A stretch of 41,994 nucleotides of DNA from Streptococcus pseudopneumoniae ATCC BAA-960 = CCUG 49455 (GCF_002087075.1 NZ_MWSM01000009.1:2682-44675); one strand, 5' to 3'; counted from the stretch's first letter, positions 1 through 8,851 are shown. Notes: generated from the letters alone by a model not told the origin. Numbers and translations: made by a program.

Positions 1-818
1 GCTACAGTTGCCTTATCTGGTGCGTCATAGTTAGTGACTGTTGGAGAGGCTTGGGTCGCCCATGTACCTGTTGACCAGTCTCCTTCTGTTACTTTACCTG
101 TCACTTTGTTACGCTTGTTGGTTCTTGTTAGTTCAACTGTTTGCGTAACTGGGCTAGCTACTTCTGTTGTTTCATCAGTCGCATCTACATACTTGATGGT
201 ACGGGTAACAGTTTTGGTTTCTTGAACATCTTCTATAGCTTGCGGATATTTCACAACGATTGTCTCATCTGTGCTTGCGGATGTGACGGTCGCAGAAGAA
301 ACCGTAGCTGTTTCGGCTGGACCATAGTTTTCTACTGATGGTGAAACTTTTTCGTCCCAGTTGCCTGTTGACCAAGTTCCTTCTGTCACGACTTTCGTCA
401 CTTTATTACGCTTGTTAGTTCTTGTTAATTCAACTGTTTGCGTAACTGGGCTAGCTACTTCTTTTGTTTCGTTGGCTTTATCGACATACTTGATGGTACG
501 GGTAACAGTTTTAGTTTCTTTAACATCTTCTGTAGCTTGCGGATATTTCACAACGACTGTCTCATCTTTGCTTACTGATGTGACGGTCGCAGAAGAAACC
601 GTAGCTGTTTCGGCTGGACCATAGTTTTCTACTGATGGTGAAACTTTTTCGTCCCAGTTTCCTGTTGTCCATTCACCGTAGGTTACAACTCCTGTTACCT
701 TGTTCTCAGTTTTTGTACGGCTTAAGGTTACAGGTTGAACAACATCTTCTTTGACAGTTTGGTTCGTAACTTTATCAACGTAATGAATGGTACGCGTTAT
801 AGTCTTCGTCTCAGTAGT
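1..818 (-). repeat. Tandem 297-bp coding repeats (Mub B2-like, 99 aa each)
   Basis: Units run 818-522, 521-225 and 224 to the left edge. The period is read directly from recurring landmarks: the block starting gtagctgtttcggctgg occurs at 304 and 601, and acttgatggtacggg at 191 and 488, both 297 bp apart. Units 2 and 3 are nearly identical at DNA level. Unit 1 is more diverged in its N-terminal half (reads VDKVTNQTVKED where the others read VDKANETKEV or VDATDETTEV). Because 297 is divisible by 3, recombination between units would add or remove whole 99-residue modules without a frameshift. Confidence 0.9.
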
Positions 819-3800
819 GGTGGCTGTTTTAGGAACCACTGTTTCCTCAACATTCTCACGGTAGTAGTAGTTAACGGTTGCACCGTCTTCTGGTACAGTT
901 CCTGTGGCATTTTCAGGAGTTGCTACCAAGGTGTATGTTGTTTTCCTTGTGATAACTCGGTCTTCTTTGTCCTCAGTTGTTGTTTTTCCTTCAATAACTT
1001 TTGCTTCTGTAGTATACTCAGAACCTATCGCTAAATCAGCTTGTACAACAGACTCTGCCAACTTCTCTTGGGTACCTTCTTTATAGTAATTGGCTGTTAC
1101 TGTAGCAGTAGTAGGCGCTTCACGTTCCTCATATACATAAGTTACCGTTCTTACCCCGCTTACGATATTTCCTTCAGTAGGGGCAGAATTTTCCCCCAAA
1201 TCTCTTTTGACTCTATAATGTTTCCCATTAGTCGTTGAGATAGTGCTGAGTTTTTTATCTGTGACATTATAGCTAGTACCAATCAGTTGTTTTTTATTGG
1301 TAATGTAGGTTCCGTCACTTTCTTTTTCTCCAATTCCAGTATCATTTTTCAATGATAGCAAATGCCCTTGTTCATCAACATAGCGAACTTTCACATTTCC
1401 TGAGATTAGTTCTGCCAATTCTGAGGTTTTCTTCTTTTTCTTGATTTCTTCGGTTATTTTCTTTTTCTCTTCTTCGGGAATATTTAGTTTTGGAATGATT
1501 TTTTCAACAACGGTTCGTGATGGTTCCACAGTATCTTGGATGACTGAAAAGTCAGCGAGAATTGGAAGATTATACTGAACACGGTGACTTTGAGGATTTA
1601 CCCCTACTCTGTCATTATTCTCTGAAAATACTTGTACGGTATAAGAAACAACATCTTTTGCTAATAAAACATCCCCAGTAGAGAAGTAGCCACCTTTTCC
1701 TAGATTGCTATCTCCAGGACCCACTGCGTCCTTAATCTTATCAGATAGTTGTTTATCAGTCAGTACATTCGTTCGCACAATTCCTTTGTCTACCCCTACA
1801 AAGTGTGAGAAATGTTTGAAGTCTTCAGAATCAGATCTAGCCCAACCTTTATTAAGGTTATTTGCTTTTGTATTTGTATTGTCTCTCTCAAAGGTTTGGG
1901 AATCAACACCATATGTATCTGCACTTGCAGTTGCTTCTATATCTGACCCTTGAATACCTGCTTCCTTACTACCATTTCTAGCGGCGAGATAGGTGTATTT
2001 TTCTGTTTCTACTTCTAGCTGATCATCCTTAACATGATAGGTAATTTTCTTAGCACCTGGTATAAGAGTCCTCAGTAGTTTATATACTCTGTCATCAGCT
2101 TTAGCTGGAGGAGTGCTTGAGTTTAGCCAAGTTGGGGTATTAGGAGTATCTTTATCAGCAACTTTCAATAAATTATTTAATTCGTTTGATAGCTTTGAAG
2201 TTGACTGAGATGTGCTTGTGAATGTTTTTCCCCACTCTGAATCTCTTTCTTTTGATTTTTCTATACTTAAGAAGTCTTCCGTAACATTTAATACAATATC
2301 GCCTTGTTTTTTAACTTCTTCCCTAGCTTCTGCTTCCAATTGATTGTACAGTTTGGTATCTTCTTCTGTATAATATCTTCTGGGTTTACGGTGTAATGGA
2401 GTAAATTTTATTTTCTCATTACGAATTTTATTAACACGAGATTTAAACTCATCTTTAAAAAATTTGGAAATTTGGAAATTCGCCAGTTCTACATTTAAAC
2501 CTTTTTTGTACAAGTTTTCATTTTGAACGATTTCGGCTACACGGTGAATGGTTTCATCGTATACCGTCTTCTCTTGGCCAGCAGTATCCTTAGTTTTAAT
2601 GACTACTCGATAGGTTCCTTTAGAACCATTAATATCTGAGATATATCCTGTCACAAATTCCACACGAACACGGCTTCCGAAGCCAGGAGAAAAGGCAGTA
2701 AACTGCTTCTCTATCCCATTATATCCAACTACACCTGGAGAATATTTATTATACTTATCTTTTTCTAAAAATGGGAGATTCTTAAATTCGGTGGAGTTCT
2801 TATTAGCACGTTCATTTTGAGCACGTGGATCATACTTCGAATTATCTGAAACCGTCTCGTCACGATTAGCTCGTGTACGTCCTTTAACAAGCATAAGCAT
2901 GTATTTAAAACGACGGTCTAATGCTTGTTCGTGCACAAAGATGTTATCTAAGGCATCTGCCCCAAGCATACCACCTTGTTCAATCGTACCATCTTCTTTC
3001 TTATACCAACCTGTAAAGTAACCATCTGCATTTTTCTTACCAATAACGAATTTACCTGGTCTGCCATCTTTACCTGCAATCGCTGTCCATCCACCGAAAG
3101 AATCAAGTTCTCTTATTTCACCATCTTGTAATTTATCTCCTGTACCATCTTCACTGACTTTGCCGTTTTTAAATCTAAGAGCATCCCCAAGGGTGTTCAT
3201 ACTACGCAAGTAAGAACGTTCATTATTTTGGAAGTCGTCTGGCATATTTTTTACAATATCCCATAATTGTTCGAGAGTCAGATTTTCCTTAGGAGTATCA
3301 AATTTCAGATGGGCATTCTTATCATCCCCACCTGTCTCTCCATCTTTAGGCACAATGACCCCGGGCTGGTGTTCTTTTACTGTGTCACCCTTACGATTGG
3401 CATCCAGTAAATCTGAATCAGTATCTGCTGTGTCTGAACCTCCCTCATTTCCAGAAGTCGGCTCTGATTCAGTTCCTGTAGCTCCATTCGATGAATCACT
3501 TGACTCCCCATCAGCTAATTCTCTTTTACTACGAGTACGAGGTTTCGTACTTTCTGGAGTTACTAGCGGATTGTCAGCTACGGGAGCATTATAGGTGTTT
3601 GCTGCTGCATCAGTATGACTGAGGTCAGTCTTGTTTTCTGGCTCTCCAATTCCAGACTGTCCTGGATCTGTCGGGTTTGCTGTCCTCTCAGCTTCCCTCG
3701 CTGACTCCACGCCCTCAGCATGAGCAATCCCAGCTCCCATCAAAAGATAGAGCGCCCCAATGACAACACTAGCTGCACCGACACTCACTTTTCGAATACT

Positions 3801-3830
3801 GTATTTTAATTGTTTTTCTGGACTATTCAT
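1..3830 (-). CDS. Large YSIRK-type surface adhesin with MucBP-like domains and tandem repeats (C-terminus off the window)
   Basis: The frame is open from an ATG at 3830 to the left edge (1276 codons), so an LPXTG anchor, if present, lies outside. Residues 1-39 form a YSIRK-type signal peptide (motif YSIRKVSVGAAS, then a hydrophobic stretch ending AHA). Residues about 40-170 are low-complexity and Ser/Glu/Asp-rich. Residues about 170-780 are a non-repetitive region I cannot assign to a family. A Lys/Glu-rich linker precedes two MucBP-like segments (about 812-900, starting VKVRYVDEQG, and about 903-990). From residue 1005 onward there are 99-residue Mub B2-like repeats with KETKTVTRTIKYVD and WSTGNWDEKVSP motifs. 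A strong RBS (GGAGGTAG) fixes the start. The pneumococcal counterpart just before pgm, as I remember it, is the short MucBP protein Spr1345/SP_1492; this looks like a full-length relative. Expected role: cell-wall-anchored binding to mucin or host glycans (inferred from the family). Confidence 0.9.
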   Translation of the reverse strand, partial: MNSPEKQLKYSIRKVSVGAASVVIGALYLLMGAGIAHAEGVESAREAERTANPTDPGQSGIGEPENKTDLSHTDAAANTYNAPVADNPLVTPESTKPRTRSKRELADGESSDSSNGATGTESEPTSGNEGGSDTADTDSDLLDANRKGDTVKEHQPGVIVPKDGETGGDDKNAHLKFDTPKENLTLEQLWDIVKNMPDDFQNNERSYLRSMNTLGDALRFKNGKVSEDGTGDKLQDGEIRELDSFGGWTAIAGKDGRPGKFVIGKKNADGYFTGWYKKEDGTIEQGGMLGADALDNIFVHEQALDRRFKYMLMLVKGRTRANRDETVSDNSKYDPRAQNERANKNSTEFKNLPFLEKDKYNKYSPGVVGYNGIEKQFTAFSPGFGSRVRVEFVTGYISDINGSKGTYRVVIKTKDTAGQEKTVYDETIHRVAEIVQNENLYKKGLNVELANFQISKFFKDEFKSRVNKIRNEKIKFTPLHRKPRRYYTEEDTKLYNQLEAEAREEVKKQGDIVLNVTEDFLSIEKSKERDSEWGKTFTSTSQSTSKLSNELNNLLKVADKDTPNTPTWLNSSTPPAKADDRVYKLLRTLIPGAKKITYHVKDDQLEVETEKYTYLAARNGSKEAGIQGSDIEATASADTYGVDSQTFERDNTNTKANNLNKGWARSDSEDFKHFSHFVGVDKGIVRTNVLTDKQLSDKIKDAVGPGDSNLGKGGYFSTGDVLLAKDVVSYTVQVFSENNDRVGVNPQSHRVQYNLPILADFSVIQDTVEPSRTVVEKIIPKLNIPEEEKKKITEEIKKKKKTSELAELISGNVKVRYVDEQGHLLSLKNDTGIGEKESDGTYITNKKQLIGTSYNVTDKKLSTISTTNGKHYRVKRDLGENSAPTEGNIVSGVRTVTYVYEEREAPTTATVTANYYKEGTQEKLAESVVQADLAIGSEYTTEAKVIEGKTTTEDKEDRVITRKTTYTLVATPENATGTVPEDGATVNYYYRENVEETVVPKTATTTETKTITRTIHYVDKVTNQTVKEDVVQPVTLSRTKTENKVTGVVTYGEWTTGNWDEKVSPSVENYGPAETATVSSATVTSVSKDETVVVKYPQATEDVKETKTVTRTIKYVDKANETKEVASPVTQTVELTRTNKRNKVTKVVTEGTWSTGNWDEKVSPSVENYGPAETATVSSATVTSASTDETIVVKYPQAIEDVQETKTVTRTIKYVDATDETTEVASPVTQTVELTRTNKRNKVTGKVTEGDWSTGTWATQASPTVTNYDAPDKATV

Positions 3831-3844
3831 GACTACCTCCATAT

Positions 3845-3870
3845 ATATATATCAAAAGATATATATTATA
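3845..3870 (-). promoter_or_regulatory. -10 box and overlapping AT-rich dyad upstream of the surface protein gene
   Basis: A TATAAT hexamer (minus strand, 3870-3865) lies about 35 bp before the start codon. No good -35 is visible 17 bp upstream. A perfect dyad, ATATATATC-AAAA-GATATATAT (3845-3866), overlaps the end of the -10 and the expected transcription start, immediately before the RBS. The rest of the spacer to pgm (about 3900-4050) is AT-rich and I see nothing further in it. Confidence 0.5.
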
Positions 3871-4053
3871 ACAGATCTTATATAATAATCCTCATTTTAA
3901 ATTATACAACGAATAAGGTTTAATTTCAATTTTTTAGAGACTACAAATAGGATAAACTTGACTTGTCATTTCGGTTTGTAATTAACACACTTAAATCAAA
4001 ATTATGAATAGTACAGTCTTCTTCGCTCATTGACTAAAAACTTATGCTACCGT

Positions 4054-4082
4054 TTTACTAAAATGCTAAAAAGTGCTATAAT
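4054..4082 (+). promoter_or_regulatory. pgm promoter
   Basis: TTTACT (4054-4059), a 17-bp spacer and TATAAT (4077-4082), 38 bp before the pgm ATG. The RBS AAAGGAGA follows. This is a good sigma-A consensus. Confidence 0.8.
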
Positions 4083-4120
4083 GTGAACGGTTAAAACAAT
4101 TTACAAAAAGGAGAATTTTA

Positions 4121-5839
4121 ATGTCTTACCAAGAAAATTACCAGAAATGGGTTGATTTTGCGGAGCTTCCTGACTATCTTCGTCAAGATTTGGAAAATAT
4201 GGACGAAAAAACAAAGGAAGATGCCTTCTATACAAATCTTGAATTTGGTACTGCAGGTATGCGTGGCTTGATTGGTGCTGGTACAAACCGCATCAACATC
4301 TACGTTGTTCGTCAAGCTACTGAAGGATTGGCTCGTTTGATTGAGTCAAAAGGTGGAAACGAGAAAGAACGCGGTGTAGCAATCGCCTACGATAGCCGTC
4401 ACTTCTCACCTGAGTTTGCCTTTGAATCTGCGGCAGTTCTTGCTAAACACGGTATCAAATCTTATGTATTTGAAAGCCTTCGTCCAACTCCAGAACTCTC
4501 ATTTGCAGTTCGTCACCTCAACTGTTTCGCGGGTATCATGGTCACAGCCAGTCACAACCCTGCACCATTTAACGGTTACAAGGTTTACGGTGAAGACGGT
4601 GGACAAATGCCTCCACACGACGCAGACGCTTTGACTACTTATATCCGTGCAATCGAAAACCCATTTGCGGTAGAAGTTGCTGATGTGGAATCTGAAAAAG
4701 CTTCTGGCTTGATTGAAGTTATCGGCGAAGCTGTCGATGTGGAATACCTCAAAGAAGTGAAGGACGTTAACATCAACCCAGCCTTGATTGAAGAATTTGG
4801 TAAAGACATGAAGATTGTCTACACACCACTTCATGGTACTGGTGAAATGTTGGCTCGTCGTGCTCTTGCCCAAGCAGGATTTGACTCTGTTCAAGTCGTT
4901 GAAGCGCAAGCAACTGCTGACCCAGACTTCTCAACTGTAAAATCTCCAAACCCAGAAAGCCAAGCAGCCTTTGCACTTGCTGAAGAACTTGGTCGTCAAG
5001 TTGGTGCAGATGTTCTTGTGGCAACTGACCCTGATGCTGACCGTGTTGGTGTTGAAGTTCTTCAAAAAGATGGTAGCTACCTCAACCTTTCAGGTAACCA
5101 AATCGGTGCTATCATGGCAAAATACATCTTGGAAGCCCACAAAAACGCTGGAACTCTTCCTGAAAATGCAGCCCTTTGCAAATCGATCGTATCAACTGAC
5201 TTGGTAACGAAGATTGCTGAAAGCTACGGCGCAACCATGTTCAACGTTCTGACTGGTTTCAAATTCATCGCTGAAAAAATCCAAGAATTCGAAGAAAAAC
5301 ACAATCACACATACATGATGGGATTTGAAGAAAGCTTCGGTTACTTGATTAAACCATTCGTACGTGATAAAGACGCTATCCAAGCCGTTCTTGTCGTTGC
5401 TGAACTTGCTGCCTACTACCGTTCACGTGGTTTGACCCTTGCTGACGGTATCGAAGAAATCTATAAAGAGTACGGCTATTATGCAGAAAAGACAATCTCT
5501 GTTACCCTTTCAGGTGTCGATGGTGCTGAACAAATCAAAGCGATTATGGCTAAATTCCGTAACAATGCTCCAAAAGAATGGAACGCAACGGCTATCACTG
5601 TCGTAGAAGACTTTAAAGCTCAAACTGCTACTGCAGCTGACGGTACTGTTACAAACTTGACAACTCCTCCAAGTGATGTGTTGAAATATACACTTGCTGA
5701 CGGTTCATGGATTGCTGTTCGCCCTTCAGGTACAGAACCAAAAATCAAGTTCTACATTGCAGTTGTAGGGGAAACAAACGAAGAATCACAAGCTAAAATT
5801 GCTAACATCGAAGCAGAAATCAATGCTTTTGTAAAATAA
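4121..5839 (+). CDS. pgm: Phosphoglucomutase / phosphomannomutase
   Basis: This 572-residue protein of the alpha-D-phosphohexomutase superfamily interconverts glucose-1-phosphate and glucose-6-phosphate in the cytosol. That reaction feeds UDP-glucose for capsule, teichoic acid and glycolipid synthesis. The catalytic phosphoserine loop TASHNP has its Ser at residue 144. The Mg-binding loop DPDADR is at 303-308, the sugar-binding loop GFEESFGY lies in domain 3, and the phosphate-binding RPSGTEPKIKFY is near the C-terminus, so all four hallmark motifs are present. Length fits the firmicute Pgm family. The gene has its own promoter and terminator and is monocistronic. Codon use is that of a highly expressed streptococcal gene. 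Confidence 0.96.
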   Translation: MSYQENYQKWVDFAELPDYLRQDLENMDEKTKEDAFYTNLEFGTAGMRGLIGAGTNRINIYVVRQATEGLARLIESKGGNEKERGVAIAYDSRHFSPEFAFESAAVLAKHGIKSYVFESLRPTPELSFAVRHLNCFAGIMVTASHNPAPFNGYKVYGEDGGQMPPHDADALTTYIRAIENPFAVEVADVESEKASGLIEVIGEAVDVEYLKEVKDVNINPALIEEFGKDMKIVYTPLHGTGEMLARRALAQAGFDSVQVVEAQATADPDFSTVKSPNPESQAAFALAEELGRQVGADVLVATDPDADRVGVEVLQKDGSYLNLSGNQIGAIMAKYILEAHKNAGTLPENAALCKSIVSTDLVTKIAESYGATMFNVLTGFKFIAEKIQEFEEKHNHTYMMGFEESFGYLIKPFVRDKDAIQAVLVVAELAAYYRSRGLTLADGIEEIYKEYGYYAEKTISVTLSGVDGAEQIKAIMAKFRNNAPKEWNATAITVVEDFKAQTATAADGTVTNLTTPPSDVLKYTLADGSWIAVRPSGTEPKIKFYIAVVGETNEESQAKIANIEAEINAFVK

Positions 5840-5847
5840 AGTCCTAT

Positions 5848-5881
5848 AAAAGATGAGACAAACCAATCTCATCTTTTTTTC
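5848..5881 (+). terminator. Intrinsic terminator of pgm
   Basis: Stem AAAGATGAGA / TCTCATCTTT with an 8-nt loop followed by a run of T, starting 9 bp after the pgm stop codon. Confidence 0.85.
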
Positions 5882-5950
5882 GTATCAAATCTAAGCAATT
5901 TTAGAAACTTTATGGCATACTAGACTTATCAATGAAAGCGAGGTAATCTC

Positions 5951-6298
5951 ATGGAACAATTTTTAGATAACATCAAAGACCTTGAAGTCACTACAGTTGC
6001 GCGTGCGCAAGAAGCTCTTGATAAAAAAGAAACTGCAACCTTCTTTATCGGTCGCAAAACTTGCCCTTACTGCCGTAAATTTGCAGGTACATTGTCAGGT
6101 GTCGTAGCTGAAACCAAAGCCCACATCTACTTCATCAACAGTGAAGAAGCAAGCCAACTCAATGAGTTGCAAGCATTCCGCTCACGCTATGGAATCCCAA
6201 CTGTACCAGGATTTGTTCACGTTGCGGATGGACAAATCAATGTCCGTTGCGACTCTTCAATGTCAGCACAAGAAATCAAAGATTTCGCAGGATTGTAA
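5951..6298 (+). CDS. bta: Thioredoxin-fold bacteriocin transport accessory protein (Bta-like)
   Basis: This 115-residue protein has a thioredoxin fold with an active-site CPYC motif (Cys38-Pro-Tyr-Cys41) in the context IGRKTCPYCRKF, and a cis-proline segment GIPTVPGF downstream. There is no signal peptide or membrane helix, so it is probably cytosolic or loosely associated. The family is named after a lactic-acid-bacterial protein linked to bacteriocin export and is thought to act as a thiol-disulfide oxidoreductase. No bacteriocin gene is nearby, so the name should not be taken as function here. The start is supported by GAGGT 7 bp upstream. The gene stands alone between terminators. Confidence 0.85.
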   Translation: MEQFLDNIKDLEVTTVARAQEALDKKETATFFIGRKTCPYCRKFAGTLSGVVAETKAHIYFINSEEASQLNELQAFRSRYGIPTVPGFVHVADGQINVRCDSSMSAQEIKDFAGL

Positions 6299-6326
6299 AA
6301 AATCAGCTAACAAGTCTTAAAATCAC

Positions 6327-6374
6327 AAAAACGCATAATATAAGGTGCCAGAAAACCTTGATATTATGCGTTTT
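6327..6374 (+). terminator. Terminator hairpin after bta
   Basis: Long stem AAAACGCATAATAT / ATATTATGCGTTTT with an inner AAGGT / ACCTT stem. A close relative of this hairpin occurs at 33871-33917. Confidence 0.75.
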
Positions 6375-6525
6375 ATTGTTCCTAAAACAGTTACATCAGC
6401 ATTTCATTACAGAACATTTTAATTTTGGAAGTCAAATCAATTTTTAACAATGGTTTAGAAATCACAGTGGGCTATTCCATATTCAATTATCCAGATTCAA
6501 TCGCTATTATCGTTTTCCTAGATTA

Positions 6526-6558
6526 CAAAAAACTGCGTTTTGCTAATCAAAACGCAGT
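6526..6558 (-). terminator. Terminator of the aat operon
   Basis: Perfect 10-bp stem ACTGCGTTTT / AAAACGCAGT with a 7-nt loop; on the minus strand it is followed by six T. It lies just after the stop of the substrate-binding protein. The 150 bp between this and the bta terminator (6375-6525) hold no feature I can support. Confidence 0.85.
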
Positions 6559-6576
6559 CTCAGCCACTATTTTATC

Positions 6577-7413
6577 TTACTGTCCTTCTTTTACTTCTTT
6601 GGTTGCTACATCTTCTCCAAACCATTTTTGGCTGATTTCTTGGAACTTGCCGTCCTTGTAAAGACTAGAAAAAGCTTCATTTATCTTCTTAACCAGAGTT
6701 GTATCTTCCTTACGGGCTCCAACCGCAAAAGCTTCTGTTTCTAGTCCAACTGTAAAGACATTATAATCGTTTAAAACACCTTCTGCTTCTAAATAATAAT
6801 TTGCATAGACACGGTCAATCAATAGACCATCAATTCGATCATTTTTCAAATCAATCAAGGCTTCATTAAAGGTTTGGTATTGATTCGCTTCCTTATTAGC
6901 GACAATATCCTTTAAAATCGCTGGGTTTGCTTCAAAGTCCGCATAACCAGATGAACCAGCTTGAGCTCCTAATGTCTTTCCATCCATATCCTTTGCAGTC
7001 GTGATACCAGATGATTTCTTGGTCACCAATACCTGCTCATTCTTCATATATGAGTTACTGAATGCTACCTTTTCACGGCGTTCGTCGGTAGCGGAATAGC
7101 CATTCCAAATCAGATCAATCGTTCCTTTTGTCAATTCAGCTTCTTTCAAATCCCAATCAATCGGTTGCCAGTTTACTGTGATTCCGTATTTTTCAAAAAC
7201 AGCTGTAGCTAAATCAATATCAAATCCTGCATAAGAACCATCTTTCTGAGCAAATCCCATTGGAACAAAAGTGCTATCAAATCCAATAGTAATAGACTTG
7301 TTAGACTCGTACTTAGACCAATTATCTCCACTAGTTTCGCTAGTATTTTTCCCACAAGCTACTAAGAACAAAGCAGTCATCAGACTGACTAATACAAGCA
7401 TCCATTTTTTCAT
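6577..7413 (-). CDS. aatB: Amino-acid ABC transporter, substrate-binding lipoprotein
   Basis: This 278-residue family-3 solute-binding protein carries a lipoprotein signal with lipobox LVAC (lipidated Cys20). It would therefore be tethered to the outer face of the membrane and deliver a polar amino acid to the permease encoded upstream. Typical segments include ITIGFDSTFVPMGF at the mature N-terminus and GYSATDERREKVAFSNSY in the middle. It is the last gene of the three-gene operon and has its own strong RBS (GGAGGAAAA). The name aatB is the one I remember for the gene in this place in pneumococcus. The exact substrate cannot be read from the sequence. Confidence 0.88.
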   Translation of the reverse strand: MKKWMLVLVSLMTALFLVACGKNTSETSGDNWSKYESNKSITIGFDSTFVPMGFAQKDGSYAGFDIDLATAVFEKYGITVNWQPIDWDLKEAELTKGTIDLIWNGYSATDERREKVAFSNSYMKNEQVLVTKKSSGITTAKDMDGKTLGAQAGSSGYADFEANPAILKDIVANKEANQYQTFNEALIDLKNDRIDGLLIDRVYANYYLEAEGVLNDYNVFTVGLETEAFAVGARKEDTTLVKKINEAFSSLYKDGKFQEISQKWFGEDVATKEVKEGQ

Positions 7414-7425
7414 CCATTTTTCCTC

Positions 7426-8055
7426 CTATTTAGGTTCTACTTTCAATAATACATCTGCGATATTTTCAGCAAACTGCAAATCATGGGTTACCACAATCTG
7501 GGTCATGCCAAGTTCCCTATTTTGCAAGATCAGTTTTTCCACTTCCAAGCGTAATTCTGGATCCAGGGCAGAAGTTGGTTCATCGTAGCCAATGATTTCT
7601 GGGTCAATCATCATAGCACGCGCCAAAGCCACCCGCTGCTTTTGCCCACCAGATAGCGAGAAAGGATAGGCATCTGCGTGTCCTCCTAATCCTAACTGTT
7701 CCAAGAGTCCACTCGCCTTCTTCTCAGCCTCCTCCTGCTTCATTCCCATGGTCTTCACAGGCGATAAGGTCAAATTGTCCAGAACTGATAAATGAGGGAA
7801 CAGTTGAAAATCTTGGAAGACAAATCCCAGTAGATTGCGCTTCTGTAATTCATCCAGCTCTAAGGAATCTCCATTATAAAAGATTTGCCCTGAATCAATA
7901 GTTTCAAGACCTGCAAGCATACGTAAAAGAGTTGTCTTACCTCCACCAGAAGGTCCAACGATAGCCAGGATTTGCTTTTCAGGAATACTTAGACTGAAAT
8001 TAGACAGGATTTGTTTATCTCCAAAGACTTTATTGATATTTCGTAATTCTAACAT
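7426..8055 (-). CDS. Amino-acid ABC transporter, ATP-binding protein
   Basis: This 209-residue nucleotide-binding subunit energises uptake with the permease and lipoprotein on either side. Walker A reads GPSGGGKTT, the signature LSGGQKQRVALARAM, Walker B EIIGYDEPTSALDPE, and the switch His lies in VVTHDLQFA. It is somewhat short for the PAAT family (usually about 240), ending soon after the switch region. An AGGAGG RBS precedes the ATG. There are 12 bp to the next gene and 9 bp from the permease, so the three are co-transcribed. Confidence 0.92.
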   Translation of the reverse strand: MLELRNINKVFGDKQILSNFSLSIPEKQILAIVGPSGGGKTTLLRMLAGLETIDSGQIFYNGDSLELDELQKRNLLGFVFQDFQLFPHLSVLDNLTLSPVKTMGMKQEEAEKKASGLLEQLGLGGHADAYPFSLSGGQKQRVALARAMMIDPEIIGYDEPTSALDPELRLEVEKLILQNRELGMTQIVVTHDLQFAENIADVLLKVEPK

Positions 8056-8064
8056 GGCAGCCTC

Positions 8065-8706
8065 CTATCTATAATAACTATACTTCTTCTCAACTTTTTT
8101 GGAAATAATTGTCACAATCCCAATCAAAATCAAGTAAATGGCTCCTGCCAAGAACATAGGAACCAGACTAGCATCACGGTTGGCAGCTGTTCGACTAGCC
8201 AAGATAAGATCAGAAATTCCTAGAGCATAGACCAGAGAGGTATCCTTGACCAAACTCATAACTTCGTTAAAGACACTAGGAAGAACAATCTTGGTCACTT
8301 GGGGCAAGATAATATAGCGCACTGTGTCAAAAGGGCTAAACTTCAAGACCTTGGCTGCCTCATACTGTCCTCTTGGAATAGTGTCAATTCCCCCACGGAA
8401 AATTTCTGCAAAGTAAGCCGCATAATTCAAAACAAAGGCAATAATAGCTGCAGGAAGGCGGTCTAAACGAATCCCAATACTTGGGAGCACATAATAAATA
8501 AAAATCAATTGCAAGAGCAAGGGGGTGCCACGCATAACCCAGATGTAAATGTTAATCAGATAATGGAGGGGCTTCCAATGGACTTGCAAGGCAAAGGCAA
8601 TCAAAACGCCCAAAGGAATCGAAAATAGCAAGACCAGTGCAAAGACCTGTACAGTCGTGCTCGCACCATTCAGTAAACTCGGTAATATCTCAAATAAATA
8701 AGACAT
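8065..8706 (-). CDS. Amino-acid ABC transporter, permease
   Basis: This is a HisM/GlnP-type inner-membrane subunit of 213 residues with about five hydrophobic segments. The EAA-loop signature reads GGIDTIPRGQYEAAKVLKF, where it would contact the ATPase. I chose the start at 8706 (MSYLFEILPSLL), because TAGGAGGTGC lies just upstream and the promoter at 8735-8763 falls inside the longer open frame that begins at 8775. It is the first gene of the operon permease, ATPase, binding protein. Confidence 0.9.
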   Translation of the reverse strand: MSYLFEILPSLLNGASTTVQVFALVLLFSIPLGVLIAFALQVHWKPLHYLINIYIWVMRGTPLLLQLIFIYYVLPSIGIRLDRLPAAIIAFVLNYAAYFAEIFRGGIDTIPRGQYEAAKVLKFSPFDTVRYIILPQVTKIVLPSVFNEVMSLVKDTSLVYALGISDLILASRTAANRDASLVPMFLAGAIYLILIGIVTIISKKVEKKYSYYR

Positions 8707-8734
8707 ACTGCACCTCCTAAAAGTAATTGTTCCT

Positions 8735-8763
8735 ATTATAGCATGAATAAACAAAATAACCAA
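8735..8763 (-). promoter_or_regulatory. Promoter of the aat operon
   Basis: On the minus strand: TTGGTT (8763-8758), 17-bp spacer, TATAAT (8740-8735), 29 bp upstream of the chosen permease ATG. Confidence 0.8.
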
Positions 8764-8796
8764 CCATTTTTGCAAAAAAATTCTATCATATACAAA

Positions 8797-8833
8797 TAAA
8801 AACCGTAGCTATCAAAAGAGATAAACTACAGTT
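8797..8833 (-). terminator. Terminator after the TPR protein gene
   Basis: On the minus strand AACTGTAG pairs with CTACGGTT (one G-U pair) and is followed by T-rich sequence. It separates the TPR gene from the aat promoter. Confidence 0.6.
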
Positions 8834-8851
8834 CTATATGTTTAAACATTC

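Noticed and set aside
4499..4909. 136-codon minus-strand open frame inside pgm
   Set aside because: Antisense to a fully intact, highly conserved gene; composition is that of a reverse-frame shadow.
6375..6525. Short open frame between bta and the aat terminator
   Set aside because: It runs into the terminator stem, has no RBS, and shows no recognisable sequence.
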